From positions 1,991,127-2,055,126 of the forward strand of contig NW_004450483.1 in assembly GCF_000321225.1 (NCBI RefSeq): a DNA stretch of 64,000 bases. The letters are read 5' to 3'. This document shows positions 1-10,609 of the stretch, piece by piece (the stretch's first letter is position 1; every line of letters starts with the position of its first letter). Both the position numbers and the translations under genes were made by a program. The notes beneath the pieces are model-generated. The model saw only the letters and a list, made by a program, of their open reading frames with translations, was not told the DNA's origin and did no database searches. The stretch is from Odobenus rosmarus divergens. Its lineage: Eukaryota > Chordata > Mammalia > Carnivora > Odobenidae.

Positions 1-1140
1 CTTCCCATTAACCATTCATTCAGAAACCCAGGATTCCGACTATGAGAGAGACAGAACAAGAGATAGAGAGAAACTTACTTTCTACATAAGAGTTTTTTAT
101 TTTCTACAGCCATTTTATTAATATGCCCTTACAAACTGATTTTAAAGCACTGAACCCAATTTTCTAAACTATATATACACAAGGTCTCCTTCAAAATAGC
201 CATTCTCCTGTACTAATCAAGAGAGTACCATATTCTTTTGTAAAAGGCTCTATCTGTATAAGCATATAAATTTTCAAAGAATTCAACATTTCTGTTACTC
301 ATCACATGCTATCTCCTATGTCTGTAATGTGATTTTTTCCAACAAAAACAATCATGGTAACTTAATGCCTAAGAAATTTAGAGCTGTTATATTTAATCTC
401 TATCTCATTTGGGAGGGTCTCCTTTGAATCTTCCTACTTGGAAAATTTACATTTAACAAATTAAGAATTTTAGTTAGAAACAGATTGCCATTGGGGCGCC
501 TGGGTGGCTCAGTCATTTAGTGTCTGCTTTGGCTTGGGTCATGATCCCAGGGTCCTGGGATTGAGCCCTGCAGGCTCCCCACTCTGCGGGAAGCCTGCTT
601 CTCCCTCTCTCACTCCCCCTTCTTGTGTTCCCTTTCTCGCTATGTCTCTCTCTGTCAAATAAATAAAATCTTAAAAAAAAAAAAAAAAGAAACAGATTGC
701 CATCAATGCCACAAAAAAATGATTTCATTTTAATGGAGGCTAATTTATGTAAGACTAAGATACATTAACATTTTAAAATATTTTACTTCAATATTTTAAT
801 ACTGCATTAATATTTTAACCTTTATGCCCAGTGTTCTCTTTCAGTCAAGTATCATGAGTTAGATTTACATCTTAGTTGTATGAGACACATAAATAAGGAA
901 AGTGGCACTAGATTTAAGCTGACTTATTATTATGAAAACCTTAAGGAAAAAACTTTACAAATTAAAACATCAAGAAAATGAGGAACAAAGGCAAAAGAAT
1001 TACCTGTAATCATTCTAATTAAATCCTTTAAAAAAAACCCTCACTAATCAGATTAGTAAACATTATAAATTGGAAAGAACTTTATATTATGAACAGAGAG
1101 AAAAAGTGAAATGAAACAAAATACAACAGCTTAAACTTAC
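1..1140 (-). other. PTPN4: PTPN4 intron 3 (partial, 5' part)
   Basis: The sequence after the GTAAGT donor of exon 3 on the minus strand. It contains one young plus-orientation SINE (492-687). The rest (1-475 and 704-1134) is AT-rich and looks unique, with no reading frame or repeat that I recognise. Confidence 0.88.
492..687 (+). mobile_element. Can-SINE, full length
   Basis: A tRNA-Lys-derived SINE: head with A box (TGGCTCAG) and B box region (GGGATTGAGCCC), a CT-rich part, AATAAAATC and an A tail. It is flanked by a perfect 16-bp target duplication AGAAACAGATTGCCAT (476-491 and 688-703), so it is a fairly recent insertion. It lies antisense to PTPN4. Confidence 0.97.
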
Positions 1141-1248
1141 TGGGTTGTCTGTGGAATCGTCAGCCAACTGTAAACCAAAATAGTCACGCTCAGTCAAATC
1201 AAGATGCTTGAAGACTATATCCAACAGAACTTGCCCCTGATCATGTTT
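1141..1248 (-). CDS. PTPN4: PTPN4 exon 3 (FERM F1 lobe, residues 47-82)
   Basis: This 108-bp minus-strand exon encodes exactly 36 codons, starting [10 protein letters not shown] and ending LADDSTDNP. It is the F1 (ubiquitin-like) lobe of the FERM domain, which helps target the phosphatase to the membrane and cytoskeleton. The acceptor is a strong pyrimidine tract ending TTCTTCTAG (reverse complement of 1249-1257). The donor is GTAAGT (reverse complement of 1135-1140). Both boundaries are phase 0, so skipping this exon would keep the frame but delete 36 FERM residues. One residue (I in LLDIVFKH) differs from the V I recall for human PTPN4, a conservative change. The next exon would begin with codons for RWLDP and lies outside the window. 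Confidence 0.96.
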
Positions 1249-1418
1249 CTAGAAGAAAAATAAAAGGAAATCGAAACTGGTAGGCAATATACTTTCAGAT
1301 TTTTGAGCTCCTGAACTTTTGTCCTCTTCTATTAAATTGACAACCTTTTCCACAACAATGACTTGATTAGGGAAAAAGAGTTTACATGTTATATATTACT
1401 TAAAAATCAGTCTGACTT

Positions 1419-1533
1419 GGGGATCCTGGCTGGCTCAGTCGGTAGAGTATGCAACTCTTAATCTCTGGGTCATAAGTCTGAGCCCCACATTGGGTGTAGA
1501 GATTACTAAAAAAATAAAACAACAACAACACCA
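1419..1533 (+). mobile_element. Short Can-SINE (tRNA head type)
   Basis: A short SINE type: a tRNA-like head ending TTGGGTGTAGAGATTACT and then A-rich sequence, without the CT-rich part. The target duplication is CAGTCTGACTT (1408-1418) versus CAGTCTAACTT (1534-1544). It lies about 170 bp upstream of PTPN4 exon 3 in the gene's direction. Confidence 0.9.
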
Positions 1534-1586
1534 CAGTCTAACTTTAGTTCAGATGGTTCAAAGAGCAATATAATAAATATGGCATT

Positions 1587-1802
1587 GGGGTGCCTGCCTG
1601 GATGGCTTAGTTAGTTAAGCATCTGACTTGATTTTGTCTCAGGTCATGATCTCAGGGTTGTGAGACTGAGCCCCACTTCAGGCTCTCTGCTGGGTGTGGA
1701 GCCTGCTTAAGATTCTCTCTCTCCCTCTCCCTCTGCCCCTTTCCCACACCTCTCTCTCTCTTTCTCGCCCCCACTCTCTAAAATAATAATAATAATAAAG
1801 AT
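1587..1802 (+). mobile_element. Can-SINE with (AAT)n tail
   Basis: An older full-length SINE whose head is slightly rearranged (TGCCTGCCTGGATGGCTTAG), with a long CT tract and an (AAT)n tail. The probable target duplication is ATAAATATGGCATT (1573-1586) versus AAATAAATGACATT (1803-1816). Confidence 0.9.
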
Positions 1803-1816
1803 AAATAAATGACATT

Positions 1817-2124
1817 AAGGAAAACCTTTTGACTGAAATGGATTCTGCTTTCAGGCTATTATCACCATATTTTTGTAATTGTATGTTATTGCCACATAAA
1901 CTCATGCATATATCTTTATCATGTATCTTATTGTTTTCATTCTTCCATTTAAATTATGACTAAAAAGTGATGCATTCCTGGTATTAACTGTCTTTGTAGG
2001 CTGTTAAAAAGATGGTCATAGCAATTTCAAAACTCATACCAATACATGACAATGTACAAAAAAACAACCTTCTTTGTAAGGTTATCTTACAAAGAACTTT
2101 CCTTCATGTCTTATTGGCCAGACT
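1817..2124. other. Unique intron sequence
   Basis: AT-rich intronic sequence between the 1.8-kb SINE and an L1 3' end. I see no gene or repeat family. A short local inverted repeat occurs near 2070-2098, formed by CTTTGTAAGGTTATCTTACAAAG. Confidence 0.5.
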
Positions 2125-2225
2125 GATGTAATGTATGGTGATTAACATAACATAATAAAATTAAATTAAAAAAAAACTAATGATATACTATATGTTGGCT
2201 AATTGAACATAATAAAAAATATATA
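2125..2225 (+). mobile_element. L1 3' end fragment
   Basis: It carries the carnivoran L1 3' UTR phrases GTGATTAACATAACATAATAAA and ACTATATGTTGGCTAATTGAA, ending in an A-rich tail. It is a short 5'-truncated copy. Confidence 0.7.
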
Positions 2226-2531
2226 TAAAAGAAGAAAAAGCTACTTGCAAAACTCATCAGTGGCAGAAAATATGTGCTTCAAAGAGTGCTTCACAATGGT
2301 AGCTGTCATTCAAATAACATGTAAATATTTTTTATATTGACGCAACTTACCCCCCCCCCACTCCTATTCTCCTTAAATTAGTCCAGGATGGAGATCAAGC
2401 ATTAGTATTTTAAAAAGCTACTAAGGTGAGTCTAATGTATTCTTCTAGAGACAAGATGAAGTAAATTTCTCCCTATACCTCCAGCTAAGCGAAACAAAGA
2501 AACAAAAAACAGATTAAAAATAAGAAAACTC

Positions 2532-2724
2532 CCGGCCTGGGTGGCTCAGTTGGTTGAGAGTCTGCCTTCGGCTCAGGTCATGATCCCAGGGTCCTGGGAT
2601 CGAGTCCCATATCGGGCTCCTTGCCCAGCAGAGAGCCTGCTTCTCCCTCTGCCCTTCCCCCTGCTTGTGTTCTCTCTCTCTCTCTCAAATAAATAAAATC
2701 TTAAAAAAAAAATCATTTAAAAAA
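2532..2724 (+). mobile_element. Can-SINE, full length
   Basis: A full-length SINE flanked by a perfect 16-bp target duplication AAAAATAAGAAAACTC (2516-2531 and 2725-2740). It forms an inverted pair with the minus-strand SINE at 2798-2985, only 73 bp away. Confidence 0.97.
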
Positions 2725-2797
2725 AAAAATAAGAAAACTCTGAAAGGTGAAAAGAAAGTGGAAGCCTGGCTAAGGAACTCCTTTTTTCTTTCCATTT

Positions 2798-2985
2798 TTT
2801 TTTTTTTAACATTTTATGTATTTATTTGACAGAGAGAGACACATCAAGAGAGGCAACACAAGCAGGGGGAGTGGGAGAGAGAGAAGCAGGCTTTCCGCTG
2901 AGCAGGGAGCCCGATGTGGGGCTCAATTCCCGGACTCTGGGATCTTGACCTAAGCCAAAGGCAGATGCCCAATGACTGAGCCACC
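2798..2985 (-). mobile_element. Can-SINE, full length
   Basis: The reverse complement of the SINE consensus: T tail, ATTTATTTGACAGAGAGAGA, GAGCAGGGAGCCCGATGTGG, then TGAGCCACC. The target duplication is TTTCTTTCCATTT (2785-2797 and 2986-2998). It lies sense to PTPN4. Confidence 0.97.
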
Positions 2986-2998
2986 TTTCTTTCCATTT

Positions 2999-4500
2999 CT
3001 CTTCATTGAGGTAAAATTCACATAATCTAAAACCAACTATTTTGTACAAATTAGTGGCATTCAGTACACTGACAATACTGTGCGAGCATCACTTCTATCT
3101 AGTTCCAAAACATTTTCGTCATGCCAAAAAAATACCATTCCCATTAAAGAGTATCCCTCCCCACCCCCTGGCAACCACTAATGTGCTTCCTGTCTTTATG
3201 GATTTATCTATTATGGACATTTCATATAAATGGAACCAAACATATGTAACCTTTTGTGTGTAGCTTCTTTCATTTAACATACTGTTTTCAAGGTTTATCC
3301 ACGTTGTATACACCCTTAGTTTCCCTTTTGTAATGGTTAAATAATATTCCATTATATGGATATATCACAATTTTTCAGTTGATGGCATTTGGATTGTTTC
3401 CACTTTTTGGGTAGTGTGAATCATGCTACCAAGAACACTGCTTTCAATTCTTTTGGGTAGGTACAAAGTGGAACTGATGGATCATATGGAAATTATGTTT
3501 AACTTTCTGAGGTACCACCAAACTCCTGACTATAGCAGCTGTAGCAATTTACATTCCCACCAGCAGTGTGTGAAATTCCAATTTCTCTAAATTCTTGTCA
3601 ACATTTGTTATTTATTCTTTTGATTAAAGCCATCCCAGTAGGTATGAAGAAGTATTTCAATGTGGTCTTGATTTGCATTTCCATAAAAACTAATGATATT
3701 GAGGATTCTTTTCGTGTGCTTATTGGTCATTTGTAGATCTTTGGAGAAATGTCTAATCAAGTTCTTTGCCTATTTTAATTTCTTTTTGGGGGGGAGGGGC
3801 AGAGGGAGAGAGAGAATCTTAAGCAGGCTCCATGCCCACCATGGAGCCTGATGTGGGGGGCTCAATCCCAGAACCCTGAGATCATGACCTGAGCCAAAAT
3901 CAATAGTCAAGACACTTAACCAACTGAGCCACCCAGGTGCCTCTCTGCCCATTTTAAAAACTGGGTTGATAATCATTTTGTTGTTGAGTTCTATAAGTTC
4001 TTTTTATATTCTGCATGCAAATATTTTCTCTCATTTGTAGGTGTCTTGATCATATACTTAGATACACAAAAGTTTTAAATTTTTGTGAAGCCAAATTTAT
4101 TCACTTCTTTCTTTTGATGTCATATCTACGAATTAATTGCCAAATCCAAGGTCATGAAAAATTACCTATGTATCTTCTCCTGAAAGTTTTATGGTTTTAG
4201 CTCTTAACATGTAGTTCTTTCACCTTTTGGAGGTTATTTTTATATATGGTAGGTATATACCTAGATAGGGGTGCAATTTCATTCTTTTGCATGTGGGTAT
4301 CCAGTTGTCCAAGCACCATTTGTTGAAGAAACTATTCTTTCCCCACTGAATACATCTTGGTAACTTTGTCAAAAACCTGTTGACCACATATAATTGGATT
4401 TATTTCCAAATGAATGGGTTATTTTCTACTCTGAGCCATAGTTTTGTTTTCATCTCCCATACATCAAAGATTTGGTTCTAGAGATTCCTACAGCCCAGAA
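2999..4500 (-). mobile_element. L1 3' part, antisense, old subfamily
   Basis: A continuous match to old mammalian L1 ORF2/3' end in reverse complement. Examples are TTTATCTATTATGGACATTTC, GATGGCATTTGGATTGTTTCC, GTATCCAGTTGTCCAAGCAC and CATTTGTTGAAGA. It is broken by frameshifts and interrupted by a SINE at 3778-3944. Confidence 0.85.
3778..3944 (-). mobile_element. Can-SINE nested in antisense L1
   Basis: An older minus SINE whose tail has decayed. It is flanked by the target duplication TGCCTATTTTA (near 3767-3777) versus TGCCCATTTTA (near 3946-3956), which splits the L1 reading into two. Confidence 0.9.
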
Positions 4501-4548
4501 ATGCCAATAGGCGCTGATGAAAACAGGCCAGGAAAAGCCTCCTTTCAT

Positions 4549-4670
4549 GGGGTGCCTGGGTGGCTCAATCAGTTAAGCATGTGACTCAATCTGAGGGTTG
4601 TGAGTTCAAGCCCTGTGTTGGGCTCCACATGGAGCCCATAAAAACAAACCAACCAACCAACCAACCTACT
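4549..4670 (+). mobile_element. Short Can-SINE with (CCAA)n tail
   Basis: A tRNA-like head (GGTGCCTGGGTGGCTCAATC, then GAGTTCAAGCCCTGTGTTGG) followed directly by an (ACCA)n microsatellite tail at about 4640-4665. Confidence 0.85.
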
Positions 4671-4714
4671 TTCCCTAGCCAAATGACCAGGAAAACAAGG
4701 GTTTCTTCTATTTT

Positions 4715-4940
4715 CTTTTTAAAGATTTTATTTATTTTATTTGAGAGAGAGAGGGACAGCAAAAGAGAGAAAGAGAGAGTGCACACATGCACACATGCAC
4801 ACGGGGGGGCGGGGTAGAGGGAGGGGATTTAATTTCAAGCAGACTCTGCAATGCAGGGCTCAATCCCACAACCCTGAGACCATGACCTGAGCTGAAACCA
4901 AGAGTCAGATGCTTAACCAACTGAGCCACCCAGGTGCCGG
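4715..4940 (-). mobile_element. Can-SINE, full length, old
   Basis: A reverse-complement SINE with an expanded central part carrying a GCACACAT repeat and a G-rich run near 4800-4820. It ends with TGAGCCACCCAGGTGCC. It faces the short plus SINE at 4549-4670. Confidence 0.9.
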
Positions 4941-5402
4941 CCCTACTCCTGCCAAATCCAATGGAAAAAACTGAGCCCATATCCAGCAGTGCCATGGAAA
5001 TCAAGTAGAGAGCCTAGAGTTCTACATGCCTCCTGGTACTAGCTGGGAGCCAGTGGGAAGATTGGTCTACTTTCCGCCAACCAAAACCAAAAGCAAGCTG
5101 CAAGACTCCTTAGTGGTGGTATCAGCAGAAACTGAGTATAATGCTGAACTTTCACTTTAGCCTCATGGTAATAGGCAGTGTTTGGCTTCCCTCACTAGTG
5201 GAGACAGCAGAAGGTGAGAGGGAAGCCTAGACTTCCACTAACACCACCATTCAGCTATAGCATGTGGCATCTATGAAACAGAAAAAAGGAGCATTTGGGA
5301 GAGGAGTTAACTATAAACTTAGAAAAACAGAAAAGAAGAAAGAGCAACAGAGTGGGAGAAACTAGCAAAAATACTCAAGGTAGTAAAATATTGTTACCAA
5401 TA
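4941..5402. other. Unique intron sequence
   Basis: No repeat family or exon recognised. The stretch near 5300-5360 is purine-rich and may belong to the 5' part of an old L1, but I cannot support that. Confidence 0.4.
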
Positions 5403-5404
5403 TA

Positions 5405-5747
5405 CAGTTGACTCTTGAACAACAGAGGGGTTAGGGGTGCCAACATCCACCCTCTGCCCCACAGTTGAAAACCTGTATATAACTCTTGACTCCCCCAAAA
5501 TTTAACTAGTAATAGCCTCCTGGGGACTAGAAGTCTTACTGATGACAAAAAGAGTCAATTAACACACATTTTATATGTTATATGTATTATATACAGTATT
5601 CTTACAATAAAGTAAGCTAGAGAAAAGAAAATATTAAGAAAATCATAAAATAAAATACATTTATGGTACTGTACTGTATTTATCTAAAAAATTCTACACA
5701 TAAATTGACCCATGGAGTTCAAACCGATGTTGTTCAAACGTCAACTA
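5405..5747 (+). mobile_element. Tigger/pogo-type non-autonomous DNA transposon
   Basis: The terminal inverted repeats are directly visible: CAGTTGACTCTTGAACAAC at the left and GTTGTTCAAACGTCAACTA at the right. The target dinucleotide TA flanks both ends (5403-5404 and 5748-5749). The interior, with TATGTATTATATACAGTATT, matches a common mammalian Tigger-derived MER element. It has no transposase. Confidence 0.9.
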
Positions 5748-6854
5748 TACTACTGTAATTTGTATATATAAAACATAATAACAACAGCAACCATCAAAAA
5801 AAGCTATGCAAAAAATATACTCTCAAAAACACTGAAATAAAAGTTAAATTCTAAAAAATGTTCACGTAATCTATTAGAAAGGGAAAGAAAAAAACAAATT
5901 AAAAAATATAACAGATAGAAAGCAAGTAATAAAATAGCACACCTAAGCTCTAACATATAATTACATGAAAGTACATGGCCTAAATAGATGAATGAAAAGG
6001 TAGAGATTAACAGAGTAGGAAAAAACCATGATCTACCTACTCTTTAAAAAAAACTTAAAACTTAAAATAATGTAGACTGAAAGCAAAGGGATGGGAAAAG
6101 ATATACCATGCAAACAATTTTAAAAAGTAAACTTGAGAGCAAATAGTTTTACTAGATGGAAAAAAGGACATTAGAAAATATTTATGCACAAAACATAGCT
6201 AGGAAACAAATGAAATAAAAATAGAGTGGGAAGAAAATTAGAAAATAGAAAAAGCACAAATATAACTGGCAATATCAAATATTTAGCAATTGCTAGAATT
6301 ACAAATAGAAAATTAGGAAGAATATAGAAGAATTCAACAATACATCAACTAACAGGATCCAAATGACATGTATAGGACAGTCTCCAGTCAACATCAGAAT
6401 ACTCATTCTTTTCAACTGTCGATGGAACATTCATAAGACAAGCCATATCCTGGGTCATTAAATAAACCTTATCAAATTGAAAACTAAAATCGGTGCTCTA
6501 TAATCATAATGAAATCAATAAAAACAGTAAACAGTAACAGAAAGTTAAGAAAAAATTAGAAAGGAAACACTTGGAAATTAAAGAACACATTTTTCAACAT
6601 TCTACAGAATAAAGATGACTCGGAAATAAAAAAGTACAATAACCTGGAAAAAAGAAAATGACATATCAAAATTTGACTAAAGTAGTGCTGAAAAGAGAAT
6701 TTGTGATCTAAATGTTTACATTAGATAAAAGGAAAGTTCTCATTAGATAAAAGGAAAGTCAATAGCCTGAACTCCCTCCTAAAGAAAACTAGAAAAAGAG
6801 CAAAATAAACAGAAGGAAAGGAGTAAAATACAGGTAAGAGCAGAAATCTATGGA

Positions 6855-7066
6855 GGGGCACCTGGGTGTTTCAGCTGGTTAAGTGTCTGCCTTTGGTTCA
6901 GGTCATATTCCCTGGGGGTCCTGCGACTGAACCCCTAGTCAGTCTTCCTAGTCAGGGGAGAGTCTGCATATCCCTCTCTCTCTGCCCCTCCTCCCTCCGC
7001 TTATGCATATACGCTTTCTTCTCTCCCCCTTCCAATAAGTAAATAAAATCTTAAAAAAAAAAAAAA
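6855..7066 (+). mobile_element. Can-SINE nested in L1
   Basis: Full length, with a perfect target duplication AGAAATCTATGGA (6842-6854 and 7067-7079). Confidence 0.95.
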
Positions 7067-7310
7067 AGAAATCTATGGAAATCTGGTTCTTTGAAAAGAT
7101 CAGTAAAATTGAGAAACTTCTAGCAAGAGTGGTAAAAGAAAAAGAAGAATATACAAATTACCAATTACAGAATTAAAAGTAAGGATGTCACTATACACTC
7201 CAAAAACATTTACAAGGTAAGTAAATAGAAGAAACATATCTATACAATAAATCTATCTGACAATGTGGATGAAATAAACTAATTCCTCAAAAAGCAAAAA
7301 ACTATGAAGC

Positions 7311-7352
7311 TGAAGGCAGACGTTTAACCGACTGAGTCACCCAGGCACCCCG
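7311..7352 (-). mobile_element. Can-SINE head fragment
   Basis: Only the terminal tRNA-like head remains (GCAGACGTTTAACCGACTGA through CAGGCACCCC). The rest was lost by deletion together with neighbouring L1 sequence. Confidence 0.8.
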
Positions 7353-7512
7353 CATAATTATTTTTTAATGAAATTATACTTAAAAAAAAAAAACCTTGTA
7401 AAAACAAACAAACAAACAAAAACACCTCCCCAAAACTGAAGTCTCCTGGGCCTAATGATTTCACTGGAGAATTCTACGAAACATTTAAATAAGAATTAAG
7501 AACAATTCTACT

Positions 7513-7697
7513 TGGAGTGCCTGGGTGGCTCAGTCTGTTGAGTGTCCCACTCTTGAGTTCAGCTCAGGTCATGATCTCAGGATCATGGGACTGAGGCCCG
7601 CATCTGGCTCCACACTCAGTGTAGAGTCTCCCTCCACCTGCTTACACTCTCTCTCTAATAAATAAATAACATCTTTTTTAAAAAATTATATTAAAAA
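7513..7697 (+). mobile_element. Can-SINE nested in L1
   Basis: Full length, with a perfect 15-bp target duplication AAGAACAATTCTACT (7498-7512 and 7698-7712). Confidence 0.96.
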
Positions 7698-7950
7698 AAG
7701 AACAATTCTACTCAACCGACCGCCAGAAAATCAACTCGCTCTATGAAACCAGTATACACAGACACCAAAGCCAAAGTACAAAAAAAGAAAAGTATAAGCA
7801 AATATTTTTCATGAAAATAAATGCAAAATTCCTCAACAAAATATTAATAGATGGAATTGAGCAATCCTTAAAGGATTATACACAATGACTAAGTAAGGTT
7901 TTCCAGAGATGGAAGGCTGGTTCGATGCTCAAAATCAACCAGGTAATGAT

Positions 7951-8989
7951 GACCTGAAAGCAGTTCCATTGATCTAGTCCCCAGCAAAACAACTACTGCT
8001 AAGGAAAATAACTTAAAAAACAAAGGAAAACACACACAAACCCCAACAATTTTAATGTCTCAGGGAATTGTGGTAAGAGCACAAATGAAACAGCATTTAG
8101 TCAAAAAACTGTACTAAATCTCGGTAATAATAGTGTCTGTGGCACTTGAGCCATGATCCACTTTCTCTCTCTTCCTCCCAGGCCAATACTATGCAAGCTC
8201 CATTCCAGTGTGGCCAACAAGATGGGAATTCCTCTATTCTTAGATCTTAGTCAAGGGATACAGAATCTCCACAGAAGGGCAGGCCATCAGCATTTCTCGT
8301 GCGTCTCAACTCCATGTTACAGATTTTAAAACAGAGGATGGTGTGGCCAAAAGTTGGAGGCCTCAACACAGCCCTAACTCATAGGGCAAAAAGTAGACTC
8401 AATCACAGAAAGTAAAAAATACTGAAGCCATAAAGTAGATGTCTTTGCCCAGGGTCAGAAGAAAGAGTAAGGAAACAGGTGATGGAGAACCTTGACACGT
8501 GTCAAAATCCCCAGCAGGCAGAACAGTGACTGCCAAAGAAGGCAATAAAAATATATTTGATAATTGAATAAGTGAATGACAAAATGGCCTACAGAAAAAA
8601 ATTTAAGTTTATACGGCTTTCAAGTCCCTTTGCAAGCATTTCTGGTTCTTCCGTTTTTCTGACTTCATAAGAGGACCAGTTAAAGAAGGCATTTAAGAAA
8701 ATCTCTAAAGCACAAGGGATAGTGCATCTGCACAGAAACTTACTGGAACAGTTCTTTTAAAGATGAAGAAATTGTTCCTAACAGAACTTATCTAGGTTTA
8801 TCACTAGAACTTTAACTCAGTAACAACTGCCAGGCGAAACTGAGATTCCTGTTGGCAGGCCAAGCACAAGGACAGATGTGTTAAACAAGTTTATAAGAAA
8901 ACACCAAGCAGCAGCACTACAAAACCTATTGGCAGAGAAAAATTCTTTGGAGGGTAGTACAGTAAAATGGAAATAATAAATAGGCCATG
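7951..8989. other. Unique intron sequence
   Basis: A kilobase-scale block with near-average base composition and no SINE or recognisable L1. I see no splice-bounded reading frame and assign no repeat family. Confidence 0.5.
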
Positions 8990-9300
8990 TCCTTATTTGG
9001 CCAGTTATTATGTAGCCTTGGGTGAATTTTGTTTCTACCTAGGCCAATTTCATCAACTCTAACCTATAGGAATAGACTAGGTCATCTGTGTATTGAGGGA
9101 GGAAAGGCCAAATTTAGGCTTCCTGCTTCAACCATAGTTAAGTGTAACTGATCCACTACATCCACCCACCTACCTACACATATACGTGTGTGTATATCTT
9201 CACGGCAGAAAAAAAAGGATTCCACACTTTAAAATGTCTGAAAACAACTAAATTAGATGATCTCTGAGGCCCCTTACTTCTAAAGATGCTCTCCTGAAGA
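8990..9300 (+). repeat. Possible MIR remnant
   Basis: It contains GCCTTGGGTGAATTTTGTTT and, later, TTAGATGATCTCTGAGGCCC, which resemble the middle and 3' parts of MIR. They are separated by unlike sequence that includes a TACCTACACATATACGTGTG run. The assignment is weak. Confidence 0.4.
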
Positions 9301-9627
9301 TGAAAAAGAGGAATGTTTTCACATAAGAAAAAAGACAATTATGTAACAGGTAAGCAAGTTGGAACACTGAAGGTCTGCAGAAAAGAGTTATTTTCATAAT
9401 GTTTAGGTCAAAGGCATATTGCTCTTAGAGGATGGACTTTGATTATATCCCTGGATGAAGCATACACAATGGAAAAAGATTTTCATTAGGAGTCTAAAGT
9501 GAGCAGAGATTCTTAACACACAACATAAACTTTAAGAGATTACATAAACACTAATTTTGACAAGAAATGGAGGTAACTTATTGATGGAAAATGTAAAACT
9601 TAGTAGGGCTTAAGGTTTCTTGTTTTT
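9301..9627. other. Unique intron sequence
   Basis: No gene or repeat recognised. The stretch is AT-rich. Confidence 0.45.
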
Positions 9628-9817
9628 TTTTTTTAAGATTTTATTTATTTGTCAGAGGAGAGAGAGAGTTCAAAAGCAGGGGGAGCAGCAGACAGAGGTA
9701 GAAGCAGTCTCCCTGCTAAGCAAGGAACCCAATGTGGGACTCAATCCCAGGACCCCAGGATCATGACCTGAGCTGAAGGCAGATGCTTAACCAACTGAGC
9801 CACCCCAGCATCTCAAT
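9628..9817 (-). mobile_element. Can-SINE, full length
   Basis: A T-rich tail, AAGATTTTATTTATTTGTCA, CAAGGAACCCAATGTGGGAC and TGAGCCACC at the head end. I could not fix a target duplication. Confidence 0.92.
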
Positions 9818-10024
9818 AGCTTCTTTATTCTGCCTGGAATGAATTTATAAAACAAGAGGAGGGAAACAATATTATGGTACTCCAAATATAAACTATGCCT
9901 TCTACAGTTAAAAAACTGCTTTTTTTTTCCTATACAGAAGTCAGAGAAAAGGTTTTGCATAAAGAGAAAGAACCTGAAGAAGGAAGAATTATGGCTAGCA
10001 AAGTGAGTAATAATTAACAAGAGA

Positions 10025-10470
10025 GATAGCCAACACTTACTGAATACCTGCTATGTCAGACGCTATTGTAAGTGAACATGTACTGATTCATTTAATTATC
10101 ATAACAACCCTATGAGGTAGGTCTTATTAAGACTTTTTAAAGATGGGGGCACCTGGGTGGCTCAGTCATTAAGCGTCTGTCTTCGGCTCAGGTCATGATC
10201 CCAGGCTCCTGGGATAGAGCCCCGCATCGGGCTCCCTGCTCAGCAGGAGGCCTGCTTCTCCCACTCCCACTCCCCCGCTTGTGTTCCCTCTCTCGCTGTC
10301 TCTTTGTCTGTCAAATAAATAAATAAAATCTTTAAAAAAAAAAAAGACTCTTTAAAGATGAAGAAACTGAGACACAGAAAATAAACACAGATTTCTAAAG
10401 ATCACACAGGTAGTAGCAGAACTTACATTCTACCCAGATTATCTGGCCCAAAAGCCTATGTTTACAGCCA
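10025..10470 (+). repeat. MIR, split by a SINE
   Basis: A well-preserved MIR: CACTTACTGAATACCTGCTA, AACAACCCTATGAGGTAGGT, then after the SINE GATGAAGAAACTGAGACACA and ATCACACAGGTAGTAGCAGA. The core and 3' half are recognisable. Confidence 0.9.
10146..10345 (+). mobile_element. Can-SINE nested in MIR
   Basis: Full length. The target duplication is GACTTTTTAAAGATG (10131-10145) versus GACTCTTTAAAGATG (10346-10360). It interrupts the MIR cleanly. Confidence 0.96.
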
Positions 10471-10609
10471 CCATAAAAATACTTTGTTTTATAGAATTAT
10501 TTTGCTGTTATCAACAATGGAAGACTATTTATACTGTCTTCCCATCTGAAAGGAAAATTTTTTAAGCTGAAAATACACAATTGCTTTGTATAACCCATTT
10601 AAAAATACC
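10471..10609. other. Short unique spacer
   Basis: AT-rich sequence between the MIR and the L1-like block that begins with CCAGCAATATGGCAGAGTAG. Nothing recognised. Confidence 0.4.

Larger units (their letters stand above)
5940..7950 (+). mobile_element. L1 ORF2 fragment, endonuclease to RT region
   Basis: Decayed plus-strand L1 ORF2. It includes GGGATGGGAAAAGATATACC, GGAACATTCATAAGACAAGC and, after two SINE insertions, GGCCTAATGATTTCACTGGA and ATGCAAAATTCCTCAACAAA. Stops and frameshifts are frequent. SINEs interrupt it at 6855-7066, 7311-7352 and 7513-7697. Confidence 0.8.

Noticed and set aside
494..560. tRNA genes suggested by A-box and B-box-like sequence in many places
   Set aside because: These are SINE heads derived from tRNA-Lys. 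They lack a foldable mature tRNA and are followed by SINE bodies and tails.
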